Translations under genes and position numbers: made by a program
Assembly (NCBI GenBank): GCA_034509425.1
Contig: JAVTVJ010001149.1
Span: 186,001 to 250,000, forward strand
Direction of reading: 5' to 3'
Source of the DNA: Eopsaltria australis
Lineage: Eukaryota > Chordata > Aves > Passeriformes > Petroicidae
DNA: 64,000 nt
Notes under the pieces: generated by a model
Databases searched by the model: none
What the model saw: only the letters and a program-made list of their open reading frames with translations
What the model was told of the DNA's origin: nothing
Shown here: in pieces, positions 1 through 13,200 of the stretch
Position numbering within the stretch: the first letter of the stretch is position 1
Layout of the letters: every line of letters begins with the position of its first letter

Positions 1-890
1 CCCAAATCCACAGGAATGGTTTGCCCTTGGCACCCATTCTCCTGCTGACACCCATCAGCCATCTCTGAGCCAACCCAGCACCCCTCCAGGGAAACTGCTG
101 GCCCAGATGGCTTCTGATATATTCAAATAGCCAAAACTCATCCTGAAAAGCACAAAGCCCTGCAGGAGGGGTGGATTCCATCCTCGTGCCAGTGTTATCC
201 ACCAGGATCATGGACACAGGAGTGTTTCTGGTCACCTGCTGCACAGCCCAAGCCCTCCCTTACCTGTCCTAAAACCATCTGCTGTGTGTGTCAGGATGGA
301 GATGCGCAGGAGCAAATCCAAGCCCTCCATTGTGCCTGGAACACGAGTTCATGAACTGCTGCTGTCATTCAGGGCTGTTCTAATTGAAACATCGTGTCTT
401 ACACAATCATCTCCTTCTCCATCCCCTTCATTCACTCTTTGAGAAACCATTTCCTGCTTTTCCCAGCTGGACACTCTGTCCTTCCTCCTGCTTTGAAGCA
501 AATATTTTGTTGGGTTTGGCTGCTGCCACGGCCACACATCTTCTTCTGCCTGATATTTTATCCATCTGCTGCTAAAGAAAATTTTTGGGGCTGGAAGTCT
601 CCAAAGGGGTTTGAGGTGCTGAGATGAATCAGAAAGCAGCAGCGCAGGAGGAAAATCCTTCTCAGCTTCACCTACAGAGGAATTCAAACTGAAATGCTTT
701 AAAAATTAAATGCTGAGAGATGCTTGTCCCAACACCCTGGTACTCCCAGGCTGAGGGGCTGATCCTCCCTCCACACAGAATCCAGCTCCCATTTCCTCTT
801 CTGTCTCAAGTGGATGGAAAAAGAGAATCGGCCTCCTGAGCTGTGGGGGTTGCCAGCATCTGCCTTGCCATTTCTGCTGCTGGGACAACA

Positions 891-950
891 TCTGGCTCTG
901 CTCTGGGACATCTGGCTCTGCTCTGGGACATCTGGCTCTGCTCTGGGACA
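891..950. repeat. 20-bp tandem repeat, three exact copies
   Basis: The unit TCTGGCTCTGCTCTGGGACA occurs three times back to back with no mismatch, which suggests recent expansion. It is in non-genic sequence and accounts for repetitive short reading frames here on both strands. Confidence 0.9.
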
Positions 951-3284
951 GCCAGCACGGCCAGAGGTGCTGCAGGGACAGGAGCTGGAGTGGCTGGAGG
1001 TGCCCAGAGCAGGTGACACCCCCTGTTCCTGGTGCCTTTCCTTCCAGGACACACACACAGAGCTTTCTCTTTGGTGCTGCTCCTCTCTCCTGTCATTTGG
1101 GGCTTTTTTTTTTTTTTACCTGGATTGCTTTGAACAAAAGGTGTTTTTTGTCCAGCTGGGCTCCAAAGCTGGAGGTGGCTGCCCAGGGGAAGCACAAAGA
1201 GCCCTGGCACTGCAGGGGGATGCAGGAGGGGCTGTGAGGAGCAGCTCAGGCCTGGGGGGTGTGGCAGGGCGCCTGTCCCAGGTCACAGTGTCACAGCCCT
1301 GCCCTGGGCTGTCCTTCCTCTGCAGGGCACCAGCCCCGTGCTCGGCATCCCCCAGCCTCCCCCTCCTCCCACCCCGCAGGATTCTGTCCCAGCTGCTTTG
1401 GACTCTGCACCACTGCTTTTTGGGAATCTCCTTGGGATTCTCAGGAATACCTCTTCGGTTGGGTTTGCTTCCTTGAGCTTCGGGGGAGTTGCTTAATTAA
1501 CATTTAAATGTTGAGGAGACCTGGAAAATCCCAATATTCCTGTCCAGACACCAACCACCCCTTTGCTCCCCAAATCTCAGAGGGTCAAACACTGTCCCCA
1601 AGCTCCCAAACACGTGCCTGGCTCCCTTGATCCCCAACACTCAAAAAAACCACCAACAGGATGAGTTTTTCTGGTCTGACCTGGAAGGCGTGGGCTGCTC
1701 CTCGCTGTCACTCCAGGGGACAATTTGGGACAATTTGGGGCACGGGGATGGGCGCTGGAGGCAGCTGCTGAATGGCCCTTTGTCCCCCGGCTGGATAAAG
1801 AGGGCATTATTGACTGCAGGCAGTGAGAGCCCCCCTGCTCCTCAGGCCGAGCTCTCGCCCGGTTCCTGCGGGGAGCAGCGGAGCCGCCTCGCCCATCCCG
1901 GGCTGGAGGATGGATTCACCCCCAGGCACGGCCAGCCTGCTCTGCCCCGGCTTTATCGGCAAAGGAGGGCTCGTGCTGGGCTGGGAAATGGGGAGAATTG
2001 TCAGCTTTAGGGCAGTTCTGGAGCTGGCTTTGTGCTGGAGCAGGGAGCGCCCCACCGGCATTGACAGACAGAGCCTTTGCTGCTCCTGGGGATGTTTCAC
2101 CTCCCTCAGCCCTTCAGCTCAGGGGGAGAGGTAAAAACAAACTCCAAAGGGAATATTTAAGGAGTCAGTTCATTTCCAAGAAATCCTTCTCTTGTTCTTT
2201 CTTCTTCTTCTTTTTTTTTTTTCTTCCAGTGGAAAAGTTAAGTCCTCGTGAACTCTTTGAGAACTTTTGTTCGTTCCCTCTTGCCAGCTGAGCTCTGCTT
2301 TGTGCTGGGGACAGAGCCCCTTTCTCCCAGCACTGGCTGTGGGCCAGGCCCTGGAAGTGTCCCCTGTGTGCTGGCAGTGCCACCAGCCCTGTCCCCCTTC
2401 CCTCAGGGCTGAGGCAAAGCCCCAGCCCCAACCAGCTCCCCTTTGGGTTCTTCTTCCTTCTCCTCGTGCATGAGGTGATGGACTGAGCTCTGCTTGCTTC
2501 GCCTTCCTCTGCAAGGAAAATGTCAAATATCAGGGGGAATAATCAGCCTAACCTGTGGAGGGGAGGGCGGGGGTTCCTTGGGAGGAACAACAACACAGGA
2601 GGTGTCAGAAGGAATTCCTCTTTCCCTCTCCAGCCCCAGGGATGCTCTCTCTGGCACAGGATTTGTTTGCTGGGGCTTTTAGTGCTGTTTGAGTCCTCAC
2701 ATCGTTCAAAGGGAGCAGGTCCCATCGTGCTGGGTGGCAAAGGGAAGGTTTCCCAGAGTTTCTGTGTGTCAGAGCAGGACACAGAGGGCAGAGCAGAGGG
2801 ATTTCACAAATCCACTCCAAGCCCCATCACCAGCAGCATCTGCACAAAATGCTGAGGAAAAAAGAATCCAACAGCAGCGGATCATATCAATGGTATTTAT
2901 CTCTGGAGGCTTGTGGCTTGAGTTCTCCACTGCTGCTGATACCCCCAGAGCACCAAATCAAACCCTTCCCTTTCCCAGAATCCCCATTTCCCGGAGCTGA
3001 GTGTGTGGACAGGTGACACAAATATTTGGCGACTTCACTCTCCCATTTCCCAGGGGAGCAGAGGAGAAAGGAAGCTCTTGTGCAAGCAGGAGGGAAACAA
3101 CCAGGCTGTCTCTGAGAAGGTGTTCTACAACTGCCAAAACGTGTTTGGAAGCTGAGCGTGGGACGTGCACAAGCAGTGATTGCAACACAGCCACCACTGG
3201 GACTGTGGGCAGAGACATGAGTATTTTCTGTGAGAGTTTCCACCTTTGCAATGAGCTGGGCACAGGGGTAGAAGGAGGGAAGTC

Positions 3285-3570
3285 GTTGGATAATTTGGGC
3301 TGGAAGGGAGCACTGAAGGTCATCCAATCCAGCCCCTCTGCAGTGAGCAGGGTAATTTTTAACTAGACCAAGTTATTCCAAACCCAATCCAACATGGTTT
3401 TGGATATTCCCAGGGATGGGGCAGCCAGAGCTTCTCCAGTGCCAAGGCCTCACCTCCCTCTCAAGGAAGAAATTCTTCCCAATATCCCATCTAAACCTGC
3501 TCTCTGACAGTTTGAAGCCATTCCCCTTTGTCCTATCACTCCATGGCCCTGTAAAAAGCCCCTCTTTAAC
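3285..3570 (-). mobile_element. CR1-type LINE fragment
   Basis: Reads like the reverse complement of an avian CR1 3' region. It has the tract for 'TCTTCCCAATATCCCATCTA', followed by 'TTGTCCTATCACTCCATGG' and a 'GTAAAAAGCCCCTCT' block. It is truncated at both ends and lies downstream of the gene 1 poly(A) signal. Confidence 0.7.
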
Positions 3571-3818
3571 TACTGGAAGGAGCTCTGGGGAAACCCTGGG
3601 ACCTTCTCTTCTCCACCTTGGTGATTTCTAGGGGAAGGACAGACAAGCACTCATCCCAGCATGGAGGGAGGGCAGGGCTGAGCACTTGCAGAGCCAAGGA
3701 AACATCTCCCTTCCCTCTGCAGCTCCCTCATCCCCAGGGCAGGGAGCTGGAGCTGCTCCTGAGGGTCCCCAGCAGTGACCCAGCAGATGAGGATGGAACT
3801 GCAGCTTCTATAGAGACA

Positions 3819-3824
3819 TTTATT
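3819..3824 (-). promoter_or_regulatory. Probable poly(A) signal of gene 1
   Basis: AATAAA on the minus strand, about 400 nt downstream of the gene 1 stop codon. It is the first canonical hexamer I found after the stop, so it gives a plausible short 3' UTR. No RNA evidence is available. Confidence 0.5.
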
Positions 3825-4224
3825 GGAAGGGTATGAAAAACAAGTGCAAATTTCAGTAAGAACACGTTGTAGGCAGACAGCCCCAGACTTTGGTGGGAGA
3901 GGAGCCCAGGAGGGTGGCAGCGTGTCCAGATTCCCTGATGCACCCAGATCCAGAGAGATTTGATCCCCAGAGATGGATTAGGACCCTTCTTCCTGCCAAG
4001 TTTTCAGTCCTCCTGCCTGGATTGACAAGAGCTCTCACCAGGGCAGGCACTGTTCTATCGACCAGCCTTTGGAAGTGCAGCTTGGGGCAGGGCTGAGACC
4101 CTGCAGAGTGCAGGTGAAACATCTTCTGCATCAGAGGGGAGCCTGTTCCCCTCTCCATGGTACACTGAGAGTGGCAGGAAATATGTGCAGTTTGGTTAAT
4201 AGTGAGCAGTGCATAAATGAGCAA

Positions 4225-7200
4225 TTAACAGTCCTCCTGCTGCAGCTGCTTCCAGTCGAAAGTCCCATCCAAAGCCAGATCAAAATTATCCTTTTCCTGC
4301 TCTCGGGAGAGCTCCAGAAACACCTGAAATGGGTGAGATAGCACTTGGGTTATTTCTCTGTGGTGCTCCTTTGCAGCAGCAAAGCTCTGCAGCCCCTGGG
4401 AGAGGCTTTTTGGGGGGAGCAGGAGCTGAGCCTCCTGTGCTCTCTGCAGTAACCAGACAGGCACCACCATTTCCACATGGGTTTTCACCACCATTTCCAG
4501 ACAGGTTTTCACCATTTCCATACAGGCTTTCCCCACCATTTCCATGCAGGTTTTCCCCACCAATGGATTGAATTACACATTCCTCATCTTTGCCACCATC
4601 CTCGTACAAGCAGCAATAAATAAAAAATCAGCTGGGCACAGGCAGCTCCCAAGGCCACCCATCCTTGGGTGTGCTGTGTGCCTGCCTCGGCCAAGAGGGG
4701 TCTGAGACTTCATCCAGACTTGTTCTCACCAGCAGCAAAAAAAACCAAACCATTTTTCACCCCTTTACCAGCAGAGAACTCCTCAGCCACCACCCTCAGG
4801 CAGTTTTTTGGTGGAGCTGCCTTTTGCCACTGTCCCAGCCCGGGTTTGGCTGCAGCTTTTGTCCCTGCTCCTGCCTGCACAGCACAAATCAAAACCACCT
4901 GCCTGAGTCAGAGTGTTCAAGGAGAAGCTGTACTCCTCGAGGCTGCAGCTTTGTTTGGCTGTGGAGAAATGGGAAGAGGGTTAAAAATGAGCAGTCCTGT
5001 TCCTGCCTTTTCAAAAAGTCACCAGGCTTTGCTCTTACCTTCCTCTAGCTTGGAGAAGGACTGGGACAGGGGCAGAGCATCTTTCATTGGGACCTTGTAG
5101 ACAAGCAAAGAGGGGAACCTTGAAGGAATAGAAGAAAAGGTGATTCTTGCTCTGTGTTGGGCTTTTGGGATCAAACCTCTATGGGTGTATGGATGTCTTG
5201 CTGCTGGGATCACAGAGGGGCTGGATGTGCTGAGATGCCCCTGCAGGGAGCTGTTCATCCCTCCCCAGCTGAGATCCTGTGCCTGGCCATCACACCAGGT
5301 GTATTTTTAGGGACGAGGCAGGGTTGAAACCCCTCCCCATCCCATATTTTACAGTCACCTCTCCTGACGAGCTGCACCAGGGAAAATCTTCAGAATCTCA
5401 TTGTGCAGAGCATCGGAGCTCTCCGGATCCTTGACCTTGATTTCCAGGAGGTACCCTTTGCCAAACTTGTTCTTCAGGTACTGGATGGAGCCAATGCACC
5501 TGCAGGGCAGGGAGGAGCAGAGGTGACAGTGAAATCATTATCACCTGCTCCTTCCCAAGAAGGAAACCAGGAAACTCCATAAAACCCATGGCAGGTGGGG
5601 CTGGAGGAGCAGCTGGGATCGTTTCCAGCTCAGCCAGGGGCTGTCACCCACCGGAGCTGCCCGGCCACCACGATGGCCACGCGGTCACAAACGGCCTCTG
5701 CCTCCTCCATGTAGTGAGTGGTCAGGATGGCTCCTGACTCCTTGGTTTTTAGGGCATCCCGAATCGTTTTCCTGAGGGTCAGAGTGAAAAAAAACCAAAA
5801 ACCACAAAAATCTAACACCCCATAGAAATATCAGGCATTGTTCTTATACCTTTGTCCATCCAAATGGCTCCCCCCTAAAATAAGAATAGAATCTTCACAT
5901 GCAGCAACTTTAGATTATTGAGCACAGGGTAAAGCTTTGGAATTATGAAAAAAAAATCCTTTTGACTCGAGTCTCTTTATGAATTCTCCCAAATCCCATT
6001 CAGGACTGTCCTAAATCTTGCAAAAAGGATGAAGGTAAAATAGTTTTTCTCTCTCCTTGCTCATGTTTGAGCTAGAGGGAGCTAAGAAATGGATTTTCCA
6101 GTAGAACCATGGTCACGTGAGGGACACCACCATGCATGGATGGGATAAAACCCCTTTTATGTAACTTTAAACATCTCCTTTCGGCTTCCCAGCCCTTTCC
6201 CAGCGTGGTGCCCAGGTTCCTGCTCACCAGACACGGCGCTGCCCGTTGGGATCCATGCCAGTGGAGGGCTCGTCCAGGAGCAGCACGGAGGGGTTGCCCA
6301 GCATGGACAGTGCCACACACAGCTGTGACAGGGAAAAGGGGCTCAGCCAAACCTCCTGAACTGAGTCCCCAGTGGGCAGCGCCTCCTCATTTATGGGAGT
6401 TCTGATTTATGGGACATGGGGGTTTGGGAAGGGCTCATTTCCATCACCCCACCCAACACGGGGCTCTCCCAGGCAGCTCAGGGTACAGGTTGATGAAGCT
6501 CAGGGTACAGGTTGGTCCCTCCCCTGATGAAGGAGGGTTTTAATTAGTGCTTGAGCATTGCAGTGCTCATTATAGGTACCCCAAAACGCACCTTTCTGGT
6601 TATCCCAGCAGGCAATTTTCTGACTTTTTTGTTTAAGTAGTCTTGAAGCTGCAGAGCATTCACGATTCTGCGGGGAAAAGGAACAAGGGAAAAAAGAACA
6701 TTTTCATTATTCCAAATCAATACTCTCATCAAGGGCTCCCAAAACAACAAGAAAAAGGAACTTTCCCCCCCTTGCTCTTGACTCCTGCTTGTTTTCATTA
6801 AACATTTATCATGTTATTAAAATGTAAGTGACTATTTGAAGCAAAGTGTACTGGATAAGCCACAAGATCTTTTCTAAACCCATCATCAGTGTCAACAGCA
6901 TTAGGAATCCATTCCCCCTTGCCAATGGCAGCTCAGCACCCTTTCTTGTGGTGCCAAACTCTCACATCAGAGGTTTCAGAAAAGCTGCCTAAAGATAACA
7001 TTCTTAAGAGGGCATTAGTGGTAATTTATCCCCACCCAATGCACTCAGGAAAATCAGAGGTTTTCTTAACCCACTCCACTAAATCACGGCATAGAGCACA
7101 AAAGCACTTCTGCAGTTGAGTTTCCTGAGTTTCTTTCGAGGTTTCCTCTGTGAATTTTGACTTTCTGGTCCCCTCTGATGCCTTAAGATTTTAGCTTTTC

Positions 7201-10200
7201 TATTTTTCAGTTCCTGTACTGCATTAGTGGATAATTCTGAGCTCCCTACAGAGTGCTAGTGAGCTCTCTGCACATTTTGGTCAGACAAAACAATCCTTCT
7301 AAGCCTGAGAACCAAGGACACCCTCAGCCTCAGGCCCCAAAAATGATAAACAAAAGTGAATTGGGGGCAGGGGGGGGAGCAAACTGGGGGTTAATGATTT
7401 CATTACCTGAAGCTGTAATTGAACAATTAACCCCTGACATGCAAATAGACCAAACTTATAATTGTGACCATTGTCCAACTTGGGTGTGGCCTCTGTGAAG
7501 CTTTGACTGCTCAAAGTGGGTCCCTTGAAGGCCTTTAATAAATACCCACTTTATTCTCTAGCTCTGCCTGGCCTCTGTTGTAGGTATCCACTCCAAGGCA
7601 TCACCTCCCCGTGGCTCAGGGGTGGATCTCTGGCCGTGCCCCCTCCCTCTGTACCTGTGCACAGCAGCAGCCGCGTCCTCCTTGCGCAGCCCCTTCACGG
7701 CCCCGTAGAGCCTCAGGTGCTGCTGCGGGGTCAGGTCCAGCCACAGGGGATCCTCCTGGGGGCAGTACCCCAGGAATGCAGGGGCCTGGTCCTGGGAGCC
7801 TCCTCCATCTCCCCTCTTCATCAGCACCTGCACAACCAGGCTGGGCATTGTCCTCTCGCACAGCCTTGCCCAGCACAAGGGGTGGTTCAGGGGGAGATTG
7901 TGGGGTTTAGGTGAGGAAAAACACACAGAGGGATTTCATACTGTTCTTAAATATAAACCTGGCCAATTGGGGCAGAGGCAACAGCTTATCAAAATTAGAA
8001 GTAGCCCACCATCATCTTATTAATACATTTTTTTAATTTAATAGCACAACGAAGTTCATTAAAACCTCGATCGCCAATAATGCTCTGACAAAAAGAGTAA
8101 CCTTAAATAAAATGATATAAAAATGATATTAAAATGATATCTTAGCCTTGGTGCAAGGTTTGCATTTCTGTCATGGATCCATCCCCTTGTCTCCAGGTGT
8201 CTCCTACCTGCCCAGCAGTCAGGGGTGTCTCTCCAGTGATCATTTTGATGGCTGTGCTTTTCCCAGCTCCGTTGGGCCCCAGCAGTCCCAGCACTTCTCC
8301 TGCAATCAATGTATAGAATTTCTTAGGAGCATTCCCCATTCAAGAAATACATCATGCATAGTCCCACAAAACAAAAAATAGAAAAGGCGGTGTACTAACA
8401 TCAAAGATCATATAAAAGAAATGGTTTTATTGTATAAAATGCATGCTCAGAGAGCCCATAAGATTTCAACTTAAACTGATGCATGAATCTGAGCTTTGCT
8501 CCCAGCAGCCACTGCCAAAGTGGTCCCCTCTCCCCAGGATCTTTATTTTATCTTTGTTTTAGATAATGGACAGTCACAGGTAATTAAGAGGATGCACCAT
8601 TAACACATCAACCCCAGACTGAAGGTGATTCAGCAACTGAACAAGCAGATTTGACCTCTCTGTCCTTGCTCAGGTGACTGAGAATGTGCAGGGAATTAAC
8701 TTGGGGTTCAACACAGCTCTGGGAGAGCAGCCCCAGTTCTCACCTCTTTTAACACAGAAGGAAAGGTTTTTGGTGGCTGTTTTCTTCTTCTTCTTAAAAA
8801 ACGAGCCAGCTTGCTTTGTTTCATACTCCTTGCACAGATTGCTGACTATAATGACTGATTTCTAAAAGTGAGGAGGAAGAAGCAAAATTAATTAATGTAT
8901 TACCTGGGACAGCAGTGATCCTTCAGTTACATTTTCCCATTAAAAATGCAGAAAACCTTCTGAAGATCTTTGTTTTATAGTTCACCAGGAATACGAGGTG
9001 CAACAGGACACTTTATTGTCCAGTTCCTTTCAAGAGCTTTCTTTTCCTGATGGAACCCACACTTTTGGGCTTTTGATTTTCCCAGTGAGAACAGCACAGC
9101 CAGAGTAGTTTTACCTGGTCTATATTTTTCCAGGTATAAAATCAAACAGAACAAGAAGGACAGCACCCAGGGGTACCTCCTCCTGCCTTGGAGCCACCAG
9201 GGCATTCCTCACTGCTTCCCTTTCAGCTCTAACATCTTCATCTTCCTCCTCCAGCTCCTTGGGGTGCTGCTGGCTGCTTTCTTTTCTTGGGGAAATCCTG
9301 AAAACACACCAGACTGGGCTTAGGATTTTGTTATTCTCCACCAGTGCATTTTGGATAGAGCAAGGGTGAATTTCCCTGGGATTGAATTTATACTGCAATA
9401 TAATTATTGCTATTAATATTATAATAATTCTGACTGGATTATTATTATTATTATTATTATTACTATTACTATTACTATTACTATTACTATTACTATTACT
9501 ATTACTACTATTATTTTTATTGATAAGAGCAATGATAATAATAAAGAATATTTGTAATCTTTCTGCTTTGTATCAAAAAGAAGCTGGCACATCCCACAGC
9601 ACAGGCAACATCCTGTGGAGCCACTAAAAAACTTGAAAATTACTTTATATTATCACACCACTGTAGAATTTAAGGGGTTATTTTAGTAATAAAAAATTAC
9701 CAGTATTTTTAAAAAGATATTTAAAAACAGGAGGACAAAGGGAGGAGAAGCAGTGGGGTAGGAGTTTCGATCTCACAGGTGCATTTGTCTTTATACAAAC
9801 CTGAATATTGGGTCCTGTCTCAGCACGGCTTTTCCGTATTTTAGCTCCAAAAAGCGAAGCAGAAGAATGAAAGCCACAGAATGGATGTAAGGCTGAAAAA
9901 CAGAGGTTGCCACATTAGCAGCCCTGCCTTCCCTCCCACCACAGCCGGCACTGGGGTGGTGGCAGGGCTATAAAATACGTGGGGAAACAGAAAACGTGAA
10001 AATGAAGCCCAGTAACATCAAAACTCAGGGTAATCAACACTAAGGGCAGGAAAAACCCCAATTCATAAAATAACAGGGCAGCATGAATTGTTCTGGGCTC
10101 TTTTATTTTGCTTTCCCCATTTCAAAGGAGTGAAATTATTTTAGCTCAGGGGCTAAAATGTCATCCAGACCCACCCAGATCCTCCTCCTGCTTCCCCATA

Positions 10201-13200
10201 CCTGAGGAGGGGCTTTAGGAGACCCACATTCCTAAACAAAAGCAACATTAAGTGTTTTCTTACTGCAAAGACAACAATCAGTACTGGACTGCCTGGAGCC
10301 ACATGAGGTGTGCCAGTATGCTCCATGAAAATCTGTAAGAATTAAAAAAAATACACAAAAAAGACCTGTAATTCTTTAGTGTCATTCTGGTTAATGCAGT
10401 AAAGTCCAAAAACGCTTTGAAAATCTGCAAACCTTCTGATTTACCCCAAACATTCAGCACAGAGATGAACAGATGCAGATGTTTGGCTTTGGGAGCCCTG
10501 GTCCTACACCAGAACATGTCCCAGCTCTCAGGACATGGACCAGACTCTCCTTCCAGATGTGCTGTCCCAGGAGAACATCTGGTCTCCTCTGCTTTGGGTA
10601 CCAGTGGAGAAGAGGTGAGAGGGACAGGGCAGAGGAGGAGTCTCTTCTCCTTGGGCTTCACCCCTCAGTAATTTATCAAATATCAGCAGTGTTGCACACT
10701 GGGGGTTTGATAAATTCTCAACTGACTTTCCATCACTTCCCTCAGCTGACACGGAGTAAAGTGAACATTCTAAATCCTCACTCAGGTTTTTTTTTTTCCA
10801 TGAAAAGATCTGTGACTCCAGATTTTCTCTCAGGATTGCTCAAGCCAAGTTGATTGACTTTGTTGCTGCTCCATCCTTGGCATTGTCCAAGGCCAGCCTG
10901 GATGTGGCTTGGAGTGACCTGGTCTAGTGGAAGGTGTCCCCTCACAAGGCAGGGATGACCTTTAAGGTCCCTTCCAAACCAAACCATTCCATGATTCCAT
11001 TCTGTGACTCTGCATGGAAAGAATTGAGTGTTTACCCAACCCGCAGCCACAGCTGCTCAAGAAGGAGCCCCCAGCCCTAATGAACAGCTGGGAAAACAAG
11101 ATCTGAGCTGAGACAGCCGCCTAACGAGGCACTCTGGAAAATCCCACCCAGGATGGGCCTTCCCCAACTGCAGCGTGCAGTTACCACCTGACTTTGGGGC
11201 ACTTACACCAGATTTTGGTAAAGTTACCCCCAGATTTTGGTGTAGTCACCACCAGACTTTGGTGCAGTTACCAAAGGAATTTGGGGCAGTTACCACCAGA
11301 CTTCGGGCACTTACTGCCAGATTTTGGTAAAGTTACCACCAGACTTTGCTCCAGTTACCTTCAGACTTTGCTCCAGTTACCTTCAGACTTTGATCCAGTT
11401 ATCATCAGACTTTGGGGCAGTTACCACCAGATTTGGGTATAGTCACCACCAGACTTTGGTGCAGTTACCAAAGGAGTTTGGGGCAGTTACACCAGGTTTT
11501 TGGGGCAGTTACCACCAGACTTTGGGGCAGTCACCGCCAGATTTTGGGGCAGTTACCACCAGACTTTGCTCCCAAGGACCCAGGGTTGTGTTTTAGGCCT
11601 CTCCTCGCCCAGAGCCAGCACTGACCTCCTGGGTGTCGATCAGAAAACCTATCAGGGGGTACACGGGAACCAAGAGGGACAAAACGTAGAGGGAGGCGTC
11701 GAGGTGCTCGAGGTAAATGGCGATTCTGCCGATGATAAAAGAAATTAAGCACACCTGAAAATAAAACAAGAGGGTAACTCAGCTGATGGGAAGGGTTACT
11801 CACTGCTCTTTACAATTGTGTGAGTCGAGCTCTGCAATTCCCCGTTGAATTTATAAAAGTGGACAAAAAATGAGAAAGATGAGAGACAGTGAGGGCTCAG
11901 GAGGTCCTCAGCTGGCTCTGCCTGAGGGTTGGCTGCTGGTTTGGGCCAGATGGGAAGAATTCTTCCCAAGGATGAGGTAGCTCAGGCAGAAAAACCAAGC
12001 ATGGCATCCTGTCCTGATCATTCCCATCCCAATCCATGCCAAATAATTCATCTCCTTCCAGGTCAGGCTTGGATGATCAGTGTCTAGGCTGATGGCTCCT
12101 GTCTCAACACTTTACATCTCTTGGATGTGGGGTGTCAAGCAGTCATGAATTAATTTTTTGCCTCCATTCCTTCACCAGTTCAGGTTGGATCCAGGTATTT
12201 CCCCATGTCACAGCAGGATTGTGGGAACAGAACACGGTGACACAAATTTAACAGAATTGGCTGCTATGAAACACACCCAGATTTATGTTCCACATCTCTG
12301 CTCCGTGTTTTGACATCTAGCTCATCCTTAAGATCTGAAAATGTCTGTAAACTCTGCAGTGCATTATCCAGCCATGTGCTCACCACTATCAGGATGAAAG
12401 ACCAAAGGTCACAGCTCCATCCTTTGCGGGAGTTGAAGGAGATCAGGTAGATCAGGAGAACGAGGGACATCCCATAACCCAAAGTCCCCGTGACCTAGAG
12501 GGGAAAAAGGCTTTTGTTGGAGAAAATGGAGTGATGTGAACCACCAGAAACCCATTGATAGCAATGGGGAGCAGTGGAAAGAATCCCACAGTAAGATCAG
12601 GGCATTTAGAAGTTGCCACAATTTCACTGTGAGGTGTAAAGGAATATATTAAGGCAAGATTTATTGCCTTTAATTTCCAGCTGGAGAAACCCAAAGGACA
12701 GGAAGTGAAACAAGAAGGTCAGTAAGAGGACCAAGAGAGTTCCAGCACCATCTGTGCCCACACAAAATATTTTCCCTCAGTCCCTCCCAAGTGAACCAGC
12801 AGGCACCAGAACAGGACGTACCAGCATGAAGAAGGTGCTGGCACCACCAGAAATCTTGTTGCTCATGGCAAACAGGAGCCCAAACATGGAGAAAAGCAGG
12901 ATCCAGCAGAGTGGGATGTCCACCAGTGCCTGGCCACACCAGTAGGCCGAGGGAAAGAGCCCTGAGATCCTCAGCTGGGCACGAGCTCCCACCTGGGAAG
13001 GCACAATTTTAAAGGATAATTTATTGTCCATGCCTGGTTGGCCAACGGCACCCATGGGAATGGAAAGGGAATGAAGCCTGTCCCCATTGTGATTCTGGGA
13101 CAAAATTTAACCTCTTTTTGTCTTGTAATATTTTATGCTGGCTGCAAAGCTTCTCATGGATCAACACGCCCCAAGCTGCCAATCATAGGGCTGGACTCAA

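Larger units (their letters stand above)
1..3818. other. Region downstream of gene 1, no gene recognised
   Basis: No segment combines a conserved reading frame with plausible splice sites. The longest frame (814-1476, plus) runs through the 20-bp repeat and looks fortuitous. Content: that repeat, T-rich runs near 1,107 and 2,205, a mildly GC-rich stretch around 1,850-1,960, and a CR1 fragment at 3285-3570. In mammals the neighbour on this side is FAM20A, but I see no exon of it. Confidence 0.6.
4225..9297 (-). other. Gene 1: nucleotide-binding domain 2 and C-terminal tail (coding exons 28-38)
   Basis: Exons: 9177-9297, 8744-8861, 8208-8299, 7655-7827, 6592-6667, 6228-6322, 5652-5771, 5359-5499, 5039-5118, 4903-4958 and 4225-4323, covering residues of about 1239-1628. 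An acidic stretch ([14 protein letters not shown]) leads into NBD2. Walker A is GPNGAGKS at 1326-1333. The Q-loop is YCPQEDPL. The signature is degenerate, LPAGITRK from 1425, where human ABCA8 also deviates (LSEGIKRK). Walker B is [13 protein letters not shown] (Asp1449, Glu1450). The switch histidine is present, His1483 in [12 protein letters not shown]. The tail ends [14 protein letters not shown]..., a typical ABCA8/9 C-terminus. Confidence 0.93.

Noticed and set aside
814..1476. 220-residue plus-strand frame
   Set aside because: Runs through an exact 20-bp tandem repeat and a T-run; no recognisable domain.
1850..1960. GC-rich stretch as a FAM20A first exon
   Set aside because: Position would fit mammalian synteny, but no frame resembles FAM20A and no supporting splice pattern was found.
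7176..7603. LTR as part of a full endogenous retrovirus
   Set aside because: No gag/pol-like coding sequence and no second LTR nearby; each copy stands alone with its own flanks.
9382..9627. Poly-leucine plus-strand frame resembling a membrane protein
   Set aside because: It is the translation of the ATT/ATTACT microsatellite.
11178..11572. Regular repeats considered as a CRISPR-like array
   Set aside because: Contiguous diverged units of about 22 bp with no unique spacers, inside a vertebrate intron: a minisatellite.
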